DNA of 64,000 nt from Solirubrobacteraceae bacterium. GTDB taxonomy: Bacteria; Actinomycetota; Thermoleophilia; Solirubrobacterales; Solirubrobacteraceae. The stretch covers positions 62,001 to 126,000 of the forward strand of contig JALNWQ010000002.1 of the NCBI GenBank assembly GCA_023230855.1. Reading direction: 5' to 3'. The stretch's first letter is position 1, and the number at the start of each line of letters is the position of its first letter. Positions 17,183-27,059 of the stretch are shown in pieces. A program made the translations under genes and the position numbers. The notes beneath the pieces are model-generated. The model was given only the letters and a program-made list of their open reading frames with translations, made no database searches and was not told the origin of the DNA.

Positions 17183-18136
17183 GTGGTTGCTTCCAGATCG
17201 ACCGCCACTCGTTCCGGTCACCAAGAGCGCATCGACGCCCTCGCCGCCGCCCAGCATGGCGTCGTCGCCCGGCGACAGCTGCTCGCGGCGGAGCTCACCC
17301 GGGGCGCGATCGCCCACCGGATGGCGCGCGGGTGGCTACACCCGGTGCATGCCGGTGTCTACGCCGTGGGGTCTTCGCGTCTGTCACGCGAGGGGCGATG
17401 GATGGCTGCCGTGCTCGCCGGGGGGCCGAGTGCGCTTCTGGGCGGTCGAGCGGCGGCGGCGCATTGGGGGTTGCTCACCACGACGCCGACGCGAACGGAC
17501 GTGCTCACGCGTCGTAGCGTGGACGGCCGTCCCGGGATCCGGTTCCACCGCGTCCGGGCCCTTCCCGCGCAGGATCGCGCCACGCGCGACGGCGTCCCGT
17601 GCACGTCCGTCGCACGGACGCTGCTCGATCTCGCGCCGCAGGTCGGTGATCGTGCCCTCGATCGGATGCTGCGCAGGGCCTTGGACCTGCGCCTGTTCGA
17701 TCGCCGCGCCTTCGATGACATCCTCGCCCGCGGGCGTCGTGGAACCGTCGTCCTGCGTGACGCCGTCGCCGCCCTCTCGCGCGACACGCAGGCGGAGATC
17801 CATACGAAGTCGGAGCTGGAGCAGCGGTTCCTCACCCTCCTGCGCCGGCACGGCTTCGTGTTGCCGCGGACGAACGTCGTGGTCCACACGCCGTGGGGCT
17901 CCTATGAGGTCGACACGCTCTGGCCGGATCGGGGCCCCGGGACCCGTCCCCTGGTGATCGAGCTCGACGGATGGAACACGCACCACGACCGCGAGTCGTT
18001 CCGCCGCGATCACCGACGCGACGCCGACCTGACGGCATCGGGGCATGATCGGATGCGTCTGACCTGGGAGCAGACCGTCGACCGCGAGGCAGAGACCGTG
18101 ACCCGCCTCGACCGGATCATTCCCCGACGCGCGTAG
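17183..18136 (+). CDS. AbiEi-like wHTH plus DUF559 (Vsr-like nuclease-fold) protein, locus A
   Basis: A 317-residue protein. Residues about 15-65 (LAAAQHGVVARRQLLAAEL, then HRMARGWLHPVHAGVYAVG) match the winged-helix AbiEi/type IV antitoxin-like segment. The middle is a linker domain (GVPCTSVARTLLDLAP). Residues about 212-300 form a DUF559 domain: YEVD with Asp244, VIELDGW with Glu260 and Asp262, paired His267-268, and RRDHRRDADL, then LTW. This pattern belongs to the Vsr/PD-(D/E)XK nuclease superfamily. GTG 17183 is the likely start; longer frames run through the repeats. Codon use is less strictly GC-ending than in neighbours, hinting at transfer. Palindrome family A lies on both sides. No separate toxin gene is adjacent. 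Confidence 0.82.
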   Translation: MVASRSTATRSGHQERIDALAAAQHGVVARRQLLAAELTRGAIAHRMARGWLHPVHAGVYAVGSSRLSREGRWMAAVLAGGPSALLGGRAAAAHWGLLTTTPTRTDVLTRRSVDGRPGIRFHRVRALPAQDRATRDGVPCTSVARTLLDLAPQVGDRALDRMLRRALDLRLFDRRAFDDILARGRRGTVVLRDAVAALSRDTQAEIHTKSELEQRFLTLLRRHGFVLPRTNVVVHTPWGSYEVDTLWPDRGPGTRPLVIELDGWNTHHDRESFRRDHRRDADLTASGHDRMRLTWEQTVDREAETVTRLDRIIPRRA

Positions 18137-18153
18137 AGCAGCGCGTCGCGCGC

Positions 18154-18267
18154 GGGCCGGATCCGACGCGCCACGGCGAGCACGATCCGGCCCACCGCTC
18201 CCTCGGCTCCCCGTCCCAAACGTCCTGGGCCGGATCCGACGCGCCACGGCGAGCACGATCCGGCCCA
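18154..18267. repeat. Palindrome family A, right cluster (two copies, 73-bp pitch)
   Basis: Copies at 18154-18194 and 18227-18267, beginning 18 bases after the stop of the DUF559 gene. The arms are the same as in the left cluster (GGGCCGGATC and GATCCGGCCC). The loops differ from the left copies at three positions but are identical to each other. The remaining bases to the uracil-DNA glycosylase start (18268-18450) show nothing I can name. Confidence 0.93.
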
Positions 18268-18450
18268 CCGGCCTCGAGGCCGACCCGCGCCCCACGATGC
18301 GGGTCGCGGGCCCTCCCGCCCTGCCCGCCTGGCGCCCCGCCCCGGACGTCGCCGCTCGGCCCACCCCACGGCAGGCACACGGCCGGCCGATGATCGGGCG
18401 GCATCCGCCCCACCGAACCGTCCGGCCCGCCCGGCAGCATCCGGACCGTC

Positions 18451-19149
18451 ATGGTCGCCGCAACACCCACGCCGCCCGAGCACGTCCCCGACCTCGCCGG
18501 CACCGTCCCCGAGTCGTGGCGCCCGTACGTCGACCGGGAGGCGCTGCGCGGCGTGGAGCACTTCCTCGCCCACGAGGTCGCGGCCGGACGTCCGATCCAG
18601 CCCGCCCGCGCGCAGGTCTTCAACGCGCTGCACCACGTCGACCCCGGCGACGTGCGCGTGGTCCTGTGCGGCCAGGATCCCTACCCCACCCCCGGCGTCC
18701 CGATCGGCCTGGCCTTCGCGGTCACCCCCGAGGCCCCGATCCCCGGGTCGCTGCGCAACATGTTCGCCGAGCTGCACGCCGACCTGGGCCTGCCCGTCTC
18801 CGCCACCGGCGACCTGACGCCGTGGGCCCGGGCCGGGATGCTGCTGCTCAACGCGTCGCTGACGGTCCGCCCCGGCGCGCCCGCCTCCCACGCCGCCGCG
18901 AACTGGCCCGCCGTGACCTTCGAGCTGCTGCGACGCCTGGCCGTCGAGCGGAACGGCCTGGTCTTCCTCGCCCTGGGCCGCCACGCGCAGAACGTCGTCG
19001 AGCGACTACCGCTGGAGGGCCACCGCGTCGTCACCGCCGCCCACCCCTCGCCGATGTCGGTCCGGATGTTCTCGGGATCGCGGCCGTTCAGCCGTGTCGA
19101 CGCGGCCCTCGTCGAGCTCGGAGGCCGGCCGTTCGACTGGCGGATCTGA
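18451..19149 (+). CDS. ung: Uracil-DNA glycosylase, family 1
   Basis: A 232-residue family 1 UDG that removes uracil from DNA as the first step of base excision repair. The water-activating loop CGQDPYPTPGVPIGLAF contains Asp76; the base pocket is LLLNASLTVRPGAPASH; the minor-groove loop is AAHPSPMSVRMF with the catalytic His. Length and motif order are normal. ATG 18451 gives a standard N-terminus (PESWRPYV). It is a stand-alone gene converging on the peptidase gene at 19174. Classification is secure. Confidence 0.95.
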   Translation: MVAATPTPPEHVPDLAGTVPESWRPYVDREALRGVEHFLAHEVAAGRPIQPARAQVFNALHHVDPGDVRVVLCGQDPYPTPGVPIGLAFAVTPEAPIPGSLRNMFAELHADLGLPVSATGDLTPWARAGMLLLNASLTVRPGAPASHAAANWPAVTFELLRRLAVERNGLVFLALGRHAQNVVERLPLEGHRVVTAAHPSPMSVRMFSGSRPFSRVDAALVELGGRPFDWRI

Positions 19150-19173
19150 CCGGCCGGGTCACCGAGCGGCCGT

Positions 19174-20238
19174 TCACGGGCAGCGGTTCTTGCGGGCCCG
19201 CGGCGGATCGGTGTCGCGGGTCGGGCGGACGTCGGCGTTGACCCGACAGACGAGGCGTCGTGCGACGCGGCCGGTGGCCCCACCCGACGCGGACCGGGCG
19301 GTCGCGCTCGTCCGTACCCGGGCATCGCGACCGGACGCCGCCGCGCGGGAGACGAACCAGGGCTCCGGGTCGACCGGGGTGCCGTAGCGGCGGACCTCGA
19401 AGTGCAGGTGCGGCCCGGTCGAGCGGCCCGTCGAGCCCGCCCCACCGATCAACGATCCCCCGACGACCGCACTGCCCGCGCGCACGGCGAACGACGACAG
19501 GTGCGCGTACCACGTCTCGAACCCCAGCCGGTGACGGACGACGACGAGGTTGCCGTACCCGCCGTCGTTGCGACCGGCGAAGACGACGACGCCCCGGCCG
19601 GCCGCGTGGACCGGGTCCCCGCCGGCCAGCGGATAGTCGAGCCCGGTGTGCCGTCGACCACCGACGCGTCCGAACCCGTCGGTCCGTCCGACCGCCACCG
19701 GGGCGAGGAACCGCACGGGACCGGACGCCCTACCGCCCCGGGCCACGGTGCGGGTGCGTAGCGCCCGGATCGTCCGCGGTCCCGCGACGTCGTCCCGCGC
19801 CAGGCCCACGGCGCGCTGGTACGCGCGGACCGCCCGCAACGTCCCAGCGCCGAACCCCCCGTCGTTCCCTCCCGGGTCGAACCCCCGGACCTTCAACAGA
19901 AACTGCAACGCCGCGACGTCGAATCCGCGCTGCCCGCGACGCATCGCCCGACGTCCCAGCGCGGGACGTCCGCGTCGACCGAGCGCCCGCCGGGTCCGGG
20001 GTCCGGCGACCCCGTCGGCGGCGAGGTCCTGACGCCGCTGGAACGTGCGGACCGCACGCCGCGTCCGCGGGCCCGTGACCCCGTCGACCGGCCCGGGCCG
20101 CAGGCCGAGCGCGCGCATCGCCACCTGCACCGCGGCGACCTCGGCGTTGGCCGCCCCCGCCGCCGGCGGGCCCAGCGTCCCGGCAAGCAGGAGCAGGCCG
20201 CACGCGGCCGCCGTGATCGACACGCTCGATCGAGGCAT
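19174..20238 (-). CDS. Secreted peptidoglycan-binding M23 endopeptidase
   Basis: A 354-residue exported protein. The N-terminus SVSITAAACGLLLLAGTLG is a signal peptide ending near AAGAANA. Two peptidoglycan-binding-1 repeats follow (AVQVAMRALGLRPGPVDGVTG and LQFLLKVRGFDPGGNDGGFG). A LytM/M23 domain comes next: GRRHTGLDYPL with the zinc His and Asp, VVVRHRLGFETWYAHL, and GPHLHFEVR with the HxH pair. All zinc ligands are present, so it should cut cell-wall cross-bridges. The C-terminal 60 residues are basic and low-complexity with two Cys. ATG 20238 is chosen because it begins the signal peptide; the longer frame from 20442 lacks one. Confidence 0.88.
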   Translation of the reverse strand: MPRSSVSITAAACGLLLLAGTLGPPAAGAANAEVAAVQVAMRALGLRPGPVDGVTGPRTRRAVRTFQRRQDLAADGVAGPRTRRALGRRGRPALGRRAMRRGQRGFDVAALQFLLKVRGFDPGGNDGGFGAGTLRAVRAYQRAVGLARDDVAGPRTIRALRTRTVARGGRASGPVRFLAPVAVGRTDGFGRVGGRRHTGLDYPLAGGDPVHAAGRGVVVFAGRNDGGYGNLVVVRHRLGFETWYAHLSSFAVRAGSAVVGGSLIGGAGSTGRSTGPHLHFEVRRYGTPVDPEPWFVSRAAASGRDARVRTSATARSASGGATGRVARRLVCRVNADVRPTRDTDPPRARKNRCP

Positions 20239-20305
20239 GGGGGCACGGTCGCGCGACGGCGCGCGCGGTGCAAGCCCGGGCGCGGTCTTGCGCCCGTGGC
20301 CCGGT

Positions 20306-21109
20306 TCACCGTCGCGGCCGGGCGGGCTCCACCAGCCCCCGCCCGAAGACCCAGGCCAACCGCCGAGGGGCGTCCGCCAGGTACGACGCCGGCGACAACC
20401 GGCGCGGCAGGCGCACCGACCACTTGTCGTCGCGCACGGCATCGAGCGTGGCGGCGGTGATCTCCTCGCAGCGGATCAGTCGGCTGGCACGCAGCCGGTA
20501 CATCCGGTCGAACATGCCCGCGAGCTCGGGGGACGTGCGGCCCTTGTCCATCAGTCCCGTCTCGTCGACCTCGCCGATCTCGACCCGCGTGACGCCTACG
20601 GGGGTGTCCTTGAGCTCGAACTGCAGGTTGACGCTGTGATGGCTGACGAACGCCTTCGTCGCCGCGTACGTGGCCAGCAACGGTGGCACGACGATTCCCG
20701 CGAACGACGAGATGTTCACGACGTGCCCGCGGCCCCGGTCGATCATCCCCGGCAGGACCTGACGGGTGAGCTCGGCGGTCGCCAGCGCGTTCAGCCGCAC
20801 GATGAACTCCAGCGTGTCCGCGTCCATCTCCGTGAACCGCCCGATGCACTCGTCGCCGGCGTTGTTGACGAGGATGTCGACCGGTCCGTCGGCCTCGACC
20901 CGCGCGAGCAGGCCGCGCACCGCGTCGCGATCGGTGAGGTCGGTCGGGTAGGCCCGTCCGCCGATCTCGGCGGCGAGACCCTCCAACGCCTCGGCACCGC
21001 GCGCGACGAGCGCCACGTCGGCGCCGGCCCGGGCGAACCCGCGGGCCAGGTCGCGGCCGATCCCGCGGCTCGCCCCGGTGATGAGCACCCGGCTTCCCTC
21101 GATCTGCAC
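20306..21109 (-). CDS. Short-chain dehydrogenase/reductase
   Basis: A 267-residue classical SDR. The cofactor motif is TGASRGIG near residue 12, followed by VNNAGDECIG, the catalytic serine in VNISSFAGIV, and YAATKAF with the Tyr and Lys. GTG 21109 is preceded by GGAGG at 21117-21121, six bases away, which fixes the start. Its start sits next to the stop of the preceding NTF2-like gene, so it is the last gene of the 20306-23747 operon. The substrate is unknown; the neighbours (F420 enzyme, kinase-like protein) suggest a catabolic route for a lipid- or sterol-like compound (inference). Confidence 0.9.
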   Translation of the reverse strand: MQIEGSRVLITGASRGIGRDLARGFARAGADVALVARGAEALEGLAAEIGGRAYPTDLTDRDAVRGLLARVEADGPVDILVNNAGDECIGRFTEMDADTLEFIVRLNALATAELTRQVLPGMIDRGRGHVVNISSFAGIVVPPLLATYAATKAFVSHHSVNLQFELKDTPVGVTRVEIGEVDETGLMDKGRTSPELAGMFDRMYRLRASRLIRCEEITAATLDAVRDDKWSVRLPRRLSPASYLADAPRRLAWVFGRGLVEPARPRR

Positions 21110-21110
21110 G

Positions 21111-21602
21111 TCAGGCCTCCTGGGCCGTCGGATGGGCGTCGACCGCGTCGCCGCCGACCTCGGGCCACGCGGCGTGCTCATGGGCGTTGTTCCACACCGC
21201 GACGATCCGGCCGTCGACGACGCGGAACACCTCGATGCTGCTGATGACGTCCGCGCTCCCGTCGGGGAGCACGATGTCCGCCTGGTAGACGATCGTGCAG
21301 TACTCGCCCTCGGCGATGACGTGCAGCAGCCGGAACTCGACGTGCCGCACCGACGCCCACAGATCCTCCACCCGCCGTCGCGCCTGGGCCCGGGTCACGA
21401 CGGTGCGACCGCCGGGCTCGTGGCGGACCATCTCGTCGGCGAGGAGCTCGTCGGCGAGCTCGAACCGTCGCTCGTTCCAGAGCTCGAGGTTGTAGCGCTC
21501 GACGACGGTACGCGGCGACGCCGGGACGTCGTCCGGGTCGGTGGTCGTTCCCATCGCCCGGGGCGGTGCAGGCGCGGTCGCGGGAACGCTGGTGCGCGCC
21601 AT
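21111..21602 (-). CDS. NTF2-like/SnoaL-type protein
   Basis: A 163-residue protein whose residues 30-150 fit the NTF2-like cone fold of SnoaL-type small enzymes: VVERYNLELWNERRFELADELL, then YCTIVYQADIVLPDG and VFRVVDGRIVAVWNNAHEHA. Proteins of this type act as small isomerases, hydratases or binding proteins; no specific catalytic pair can be assigned here. The start ATG 21602 overlaps the preceding gene closely (its stop is 21604-21606). An internal ATG at 21554 would give a form closer to the usual length. It is the third gene in a tightly packed operon. Confidence 0.82.
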   Translation of the reverse strand: MARTSVPATAPAPPRAMGTTTDPDDVPASPRTVVERYNLELWNERRFELADELLADEMVRHEPGGRTVVTRAQARRRVEDLWASVRHVEFRLLHVIAEGEYCTIVYQADIVLPDGSADVISSIEVFRVVDGRIVAVWNNAHEHAAWPEVGGDAVDAHPTAQEA

Positions 21603-21603
21603 C

Positions 21604-22665
21604 TCAGACGACCCCGGCCGTCGACGGGTCGCTCGCGCGGTAGGCGTCGAGGATCGGGGCGAGCTCGTCGGGCTTGGCGCCGTGCAGGATGACGCGGTCG
21701 CACCCGAGGTCGAACTCCCGCCGGACCCGTGCGACGCACTGGTCGGGGCTACCGGTGGCCGACGCCTCCAGCCACTCGTCGGGGATGAGCGGTGCGATCC
21801 GCTGGATGTCCTCGTCGGTCGCCCGCCCGTCGATCGTCTCGGTGAACGACCGGACGAACGGGTCGGCCCGGAACCGCTCCAGGACCTTCGGGTCCCAGCC
21901 GTTGGTCGACACCATCAGGTCGCCGTAGTACTGCAGGTACGTCGCCAGCCGCGCCACCATCTTGCGCTGCTGCAGCTCCGGCGACAGGTGGTCGCCGATG
22001 GTGGCGAAGCACGACCACACCCGCACGGCGTCGGGATCGCGTCCGGCCTCCTCGGCGGCGCGCTTGACCTGGGCCACGCACCGCTGGGTGGTCTCCTCGG
22101 TGAAGAACGTGTGGAGGATGACGTCGTCGAACGCGCGGCCGCCGAGGGCAAGGGTGTTGGGACCGAACGCCACGAGCGCCATCCGGATGTCCTCGTCGAA
22201 CTCCGAGTCCAGCTGCAGGGCCTTGTACCGGCCGGCCGGGCCGTCGTGATCGACGATCGTCTCCCCCGCCCACAGGCGGCGCACGAGCCCGGCCCAGTCC
22301 TCCATCTGCGCCGTGGTGATCATCGGCAGTCCGAACGCCTTGAACGCCGCCGCCACCCCCCGGCCGATGCCGAGCGTGAACCGGCCGCCCGACAGGCGGT
22401 GCATCGTCGTGGCCCACGACGCGGCGATCAGGGGGTGGCGCATGTTGTGGTTCGTGGCCGCGATCGCGACCTGCAGCTCCTCGGTGACCGCCAGGGCGGC
22501 GCCCGACAGCGACGAGGCCTCCTTCGTGTTCCACCGCTCGGAGATGAACCCGGTGCCGAGGCCCAGCTCGTCGCCGCGGCGCGCCTCCTCGAGGATCGCG
22601 CGCGGCCCCTTGGGGTGGCCGCCCAGCAGGTAGTAGCCGAGCTCGTCCAGTCGACGGTCGCTCAT
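21604..22665 (-). CDS. LLM-class F420-dependent oxidoreductase
   Basis: A 353-residue luciferase-like TIM barrel enzyme. Family features are LDELGYYLLGGHPKGP, SERWNTKEAS, IAATNHNMRHPLIAA and LSGGRFTLGIGRGV, the last being the F420-binding glycine-rich strand end. The C-terminal part ends with DQCVARVRREFDLGCDRVILH. This subgroup resembles the TIGR03857-type F420 enzymes of actinobacteria (from family memory). ATG 22665 overlaps the upstream gene stop in an ATGA arrangement, so translation is coupled. The substrate is not known. Confidence 0.9.
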   Translation of the reverse strand: MSDRRLDELGYYLLGGHPKGPRAILEEARRGDELGLGTGFISERWNTKEASSLSGAALAVTEELQVAIAATNHNMRHPLIAASWATTMHRLSGGRFTLGIGRGVAAAFKAFGLPMITTAQMEDWAGLVRRLWAGETIVDHDGPAGRYKALQLDSEFDEDIRMALVAFGPNTLALGGRAFDDVILHTFFTEETTQRCVAQVKRAAEEAGRDPDAVRVWSCFATIGDHLSPELQQRKMVARLATYLQYYGDLMVSTNGWDPKVLERFRADPFVRSFTETIDGRATDEDIQRIAPLIPDEWLEASATGSPDQCVARVRREFDLGCDRVILHGAKPDELAPILDAYRASDPSTAGVV

Positions 22666-23747
22666 GCGAGCACCTCCAGGGCGTCCACGTCGGTGATCGT
22701 GGCGATGCTGCGCTCGCACAACCGCAGGCACAGCTCGCGTGCCTGATCCGGCAGCCCCTCGTACCCGCGGATCGCGATGACCGGGAAGAGCAGGAAGAAC
22801 GCGACGCCCATCCGGTAGTGACGCCACGCGTCCTCGAAGGCGTAGGCGGGCGCACCGTGCCCGGCGAGGAGCTCGAGGTACTCGCGCACGAGCCGCTCGT
22901 CGCCGCCGCCGCGGGTCTCGGTCGTCAGCCCCTGGCTGACGAGGTAGGCGACGTCGGCCGCCCCGACGCCCCGCGCGGTGAGCTGGAAGTCGACGATCGC
23001 CAGATCATCGCCGCGGAAGAAGAGGTTGTCCGCACGGATGTCGCCGTGGATCAGGCCGGGCCGCTCGGTCAGGCCCTCCAGCAACCGGGGGACGTGCTCG
23101 GAGATCCGGTCCCCGAACGCGGCCACCGCCGGTGGGACCGCCTGCCGGGCGCGCTGACGGTAGACCGCCCACCCCTCGGCGAACAGCGCCGGGAACGCCT
23201 GCCGGGCCGCGGGCGAGTCGAGGCTGGGGAACGCGGAGACCGTCGCGGCGGCGTCCGGGGTCACCGACCAGGCGTGCAGGCCGGCGAGCTCCGCGACGCA
23301 GCGGCGTGCGTCGGCGAGCGACAGGCCCTCGAAGTGGTTGCCCACCCGCCAGTCGCCCAGATCCTCCAGGACGAGGACGAAGTCCGAGGAGTCCTCGGCG
23401 ATCCGGGCCGCGTGGGCGCGTGGCGTGCGCAGCGGCGCCCGGCCGGCGACGTCGCGGTAGAAGGCCACCTCGCGGGCGTAGCCGCCGACCATGTCCATCG
23501 CCTGGCGCACGACGGTGCCCGTCGGGAGCTTGGCGACGACGCTCGCCGGGACCCCCGGGTCGCCGTCGAGGGACAACCGATGCAGCTCGGACGAGAACCC
23601 GGTGTCGAGCGCGATCCGCTCGGCGCGGACGGCGCGCACGGCGACGTCGGAGCCGATGACGCCGTCGGCGCGAAGCACGGCGGTCAGCCACGGCGCGTCC
23701 AGGTCCTCGATCGTCGTCGGCAACGGCACGGCGGTGGGTGCGGACAT
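22662..23747 (-). CDS. Phosphotransferase family protein (APH/EcKinase-like)
   Basis: A 361-residue kinase-like protein. Key motifs are VVAKLPTGTVVRQAM with the ATP lysine, the Brenner motif IHGDIRADNLFF and the metal-binding aspartate in IVDFQLTARGVGAADVAYL. Fold and length match aminoglycoside phosphotransferase/ecdysteroid-kinase relatives, which in actinobacteria are often linked to acyl-CoA or sterol breakdown. ATG 23747 has GGAGAG four to five bases upstream; the longer frame from 23804 crosses the operator. It is the first gene of the 23747-20306 operon, directly downstream of the promoter and palindrome described here. An antibiotic role is less likely in this setting. Confidence 0.88.
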   Translation of the reverse strand: MSAPTAVPLPTTIEDLDAPWLTAVLRADGVIGSDVAVRAVRAERIALDTGFSSELHRLSLDGDPGVPASVVAKLPTGTVVRQAMDMVGGYAREVAFYRDVAGRAPLRTPRAHAARIAEDSSDFVLVLEDLGDWRVGNHFEGLSLADARRCVAELAGLHAWSVTPDAAATVSAFPSLDSPAARQAFPALFAEGWAVYRQRARQAVPPAVAAFGDRISEHVPRLLEGLTERPGLIHGDIRADNLFFRGDDLAIVDFQLTARGVGAADVAYLVSQGLTTETRGGGDERLVREYLELLAGHGAPAYAFEDAWRHYRMGVAFFLLFPVIAIRGYEGLPDQARELCLRLCERSIATITDVDALEVLA

Positions 23748-23770
23748 CGGCTCTCCTCGGTGGTCGACCC

Positions 23771-23791
23771 GGCCGGACGGTCCGTCCGGCC
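23771..23791. promoter_or_regulatory. Perfect 21-bp palindrome, probable TetR operator
   Basis: GGCCGGACGG at 23771-23780 and CCGTCCGGCC at 23782-23791 are perfect arms around one base. It sits just downstream of the predicted -10 element of the minus-strand operon, covering the expected transcription start, and between two divergent genes, one of them a TetR regulator (24077). Repression by that TetR is inferred from this position. Confidence 0.68.
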
Positions 23792-23799
23792 TACCGTCA

Positions 23800-23828
23800 A
23801 ACATAGTTGTCGACCGTCAAATAAGCAA
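23800..23828 (-). promoter_or_regulatory. Sigma-70-type promoter of the phosphotransferase/LLM/SDR operon
   Basis: Reading the minus strand, TTGCTT (23828-23823) and TATGTT (23805-23800) are separated by exactly 17 bases. This is an AT-rich island in otherwise GC-rich DNA. The direct repeat ACCGTCAAA (23793-23801 and 23813-23821, plus strand) overlaps it and may be an additional protein site. From 23829 to 24076 I see no gene or other clear element. Confidence 0.6.
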
Positions 23829-24076
23829 GGGGTCGTTCGGCGCCGCCCCCGCGACCCCTGCGCGCGCATCGCCGGGCGCCCACGCGGTGCAGGATCATCC
23901 GACCGGTGCGCCGCCGCCGGGAGCGGATGGTCCTCGTCCGACCGAACGTCGGCGGTCGTGCGCCTCCGGCGCGGTCCCGCTACCGTCGTCTCGCCGTCCA
24001 CGGGCACACCGCGCACCGGCCAGCCGCCGTCGCGCGAGCCCTTGTCCGCGCCGCGCCCCGTCATCCGTCCCGCCCC

Positions 24077-24730
24077 GTGACCGATCCCGCCCCCGCCCCG
24101 CCCCCTCGCCGTCGCACCCAGGCCGAGCGGGTCGAGGAGTCCGGCCGACGACTTCTCACGGCCGCGGCCGAGCTCATCGCCGAGAAGGGCTGGGAGGCGA
24201 CGACGGCCGCCGAGATCGGCCGCCGCGCCGGCTACAGCCGCGCGATGGTCCACGCCCGGTTCGGGAGCAAGGACGCCCTGCTCGATGCGCTCCTGCGCTC
24301 GGAGTACGAGGAGCGCCTGAGCCCCGGTGAGGCGCCCGCCTCGACGTCAGGCCTCGAGCGGGTCCTCATGATCCTGGACCGTATGCGGACGCTCCACGAC
24401 GAGGACCCCGCGTTCCTCGCGTCGATGTTCGCGGTGAGCTTCCAGGCGGTGAACCACTCGCCGGTGCTGCGGCCCCGGATCACGGCCTGGATCCGCCGGA
24501 TCGCCGAGGCCGCCGAGGCAGGGCTCCGGGCGGGCATCGCCGACGGCTCCGTCCGGGGCGACCTCGACGTCGACCAGGCGGTCGCCGACCTCATCGCCAC
24601 CGGGACCGGCACCGCATACGGGTGGTTGGTGGTCCCGGAGCGGTTCGACCTCGCCCGTCAGCTCACGGTCTGGCGGGAGCGGTGCCTGCGGGACCTCGGG
24701 ACCGGCGCCCCGCCGTCCCCGCTCGACTGA
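24077..24730 (+). CDS. TetR-family transcriptional regulator
   Basis: A 217-residue regulator. The N-terminal helix-turn-helix is seen in LLTAAAELIAEKGWEATTAA, then EIGRRAGYSRAMVHARFGSK and DALLDALL. The C-terminal half is the helical ligand domain with no recognisable specificity. GTG 24077 starts the protein just before the basic N-terminal arm; an in-frame start at 23906 would add 57 residues of Arg/Pro-rich sequence. It is transcribed away from the operon at 23747 and probably represses it through the palindrome at 23771-23791. A strong hairpin follows its stop. Confidence 0.9.
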   Translation: MTDPAPAPPPRRRTQAERVEESGRRLLTAAAELIAEKGWEATTAAEIGRRAGYSRAMVHARFGSKDALLDALLRSEYEERLSPGEAPASTSGLERVLMILDRMRTLHDEDPAFLASMFAVSFQAVNHSPVLRPRITAWIRRIAEAAEAGLRAGIADGSVRGDLDVDQAVADLIATGTGTAYGWLVVPERFDLARQLTVWRERCLRDLGTGAPPSPLD

Positions 24731-24735
24731 GCGAC

Positions 24736-24764
24736 GCGGGCGACCGGAACGACCGGTCGCCCGC
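24736..24764. terminator. Strong bidirectional hairpin between tetR and pckG
   Basis: GCGGGCGACCGG at 24736-24747 pairs perfectly over 12 bases with CCGGTCGCCCGC at 24753-24764, with the five-base loop AACGA. It occupies almost the whole gap between two convergent genes, so it should stop both transcripts. It is the clearest terminator-like structure in the window. Confidence 0.75.
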
Positions 24765-24771
24765 TCGTGCC

Positions 24772-26583
<1,812 letters not shown>

Positions 26584-26723
26584 GTCTGATCCTCCGGTCG
26601 GACCCCGGCGGGGTCGTATGGGAATTCGACGGATTCAACCGCAACGAGACGGCCCGTGCGTTGCCCCTGGATGAAGGCCCGCGCCGCCACCGAAACCCCC
26701 GGGCATGGGTCGAAAACCCCAGG

Positions 26724-27053
26724 CTATGACGGGGGATGCTCGCCCGGCGGCAACGGCAGGCGCGCCGCGCGCAGGTCGACGCGCTCGCCGCGGAGCGCCA
26801 CGCCCTCCGCGCGCAGGAGGGAGCGCTGCCTCGCGCCCTGCGTCAACGACCCGTCGGAGCGCACGACACGGTGCCACGGTACGCCATCGCCGTCCTCGTG
26901 GAGCACCCGCCCCACGAGCCGGGGAGCGCCGGGGTCCACGTCGCCGTAGGTCCGCACCCACCCCTCGGGGATCGCGCGCACCGCGTCGAGGATGGCGGCG
27001 CGACGCGCCTCGGCCGCGGTCCCCGTCGCCCGATCGCCGTCCGCCATCGCCAC
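26724..27053 (-). CDS. Alkyltransferase-like protein (ATL), MGMT fold without the active cysteine
   Basis: A 109-residue protein with the DNA-binding half of O6-alkylguanine transferases: ILDAVRAIPEGWVRTYGDV, then APRLVGRVLHEDG and VPWHRVVRSDGSL. The normal reactive site PCHR is PWHR here (Trp60 in place of Cys). That substitution defines ATL proteins, which bind alkylated guanine and hand it to nucleotide excision repair instead of removing the alkyl group (known from S. pombe Atl1 and bacterial ATLs). ATG 27053 or 27047 is the start. It lies six bases after the end of the CNNM gene pair, so it may share their transcript. Confidence 0.88.
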   Translation of the reverse strand: MAMADGDRATGTAAEARRAAILDAVRAIPEGWVRTYGDVDPGAPRLVGRVLHEDGDGVPWHRVVRSDGSLTQGARQRSLLRAEGVALRGERVDLRAARLPLPPGEHPPS

Positions 27054-27059
27054 GTCCGG

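Noticed and set aside
16810..18267. Possible CRISPR array
   Set aside because: Only three and two copies, spacers resemble each other, repeats are palindromic with long loops, and no cas gene is present.
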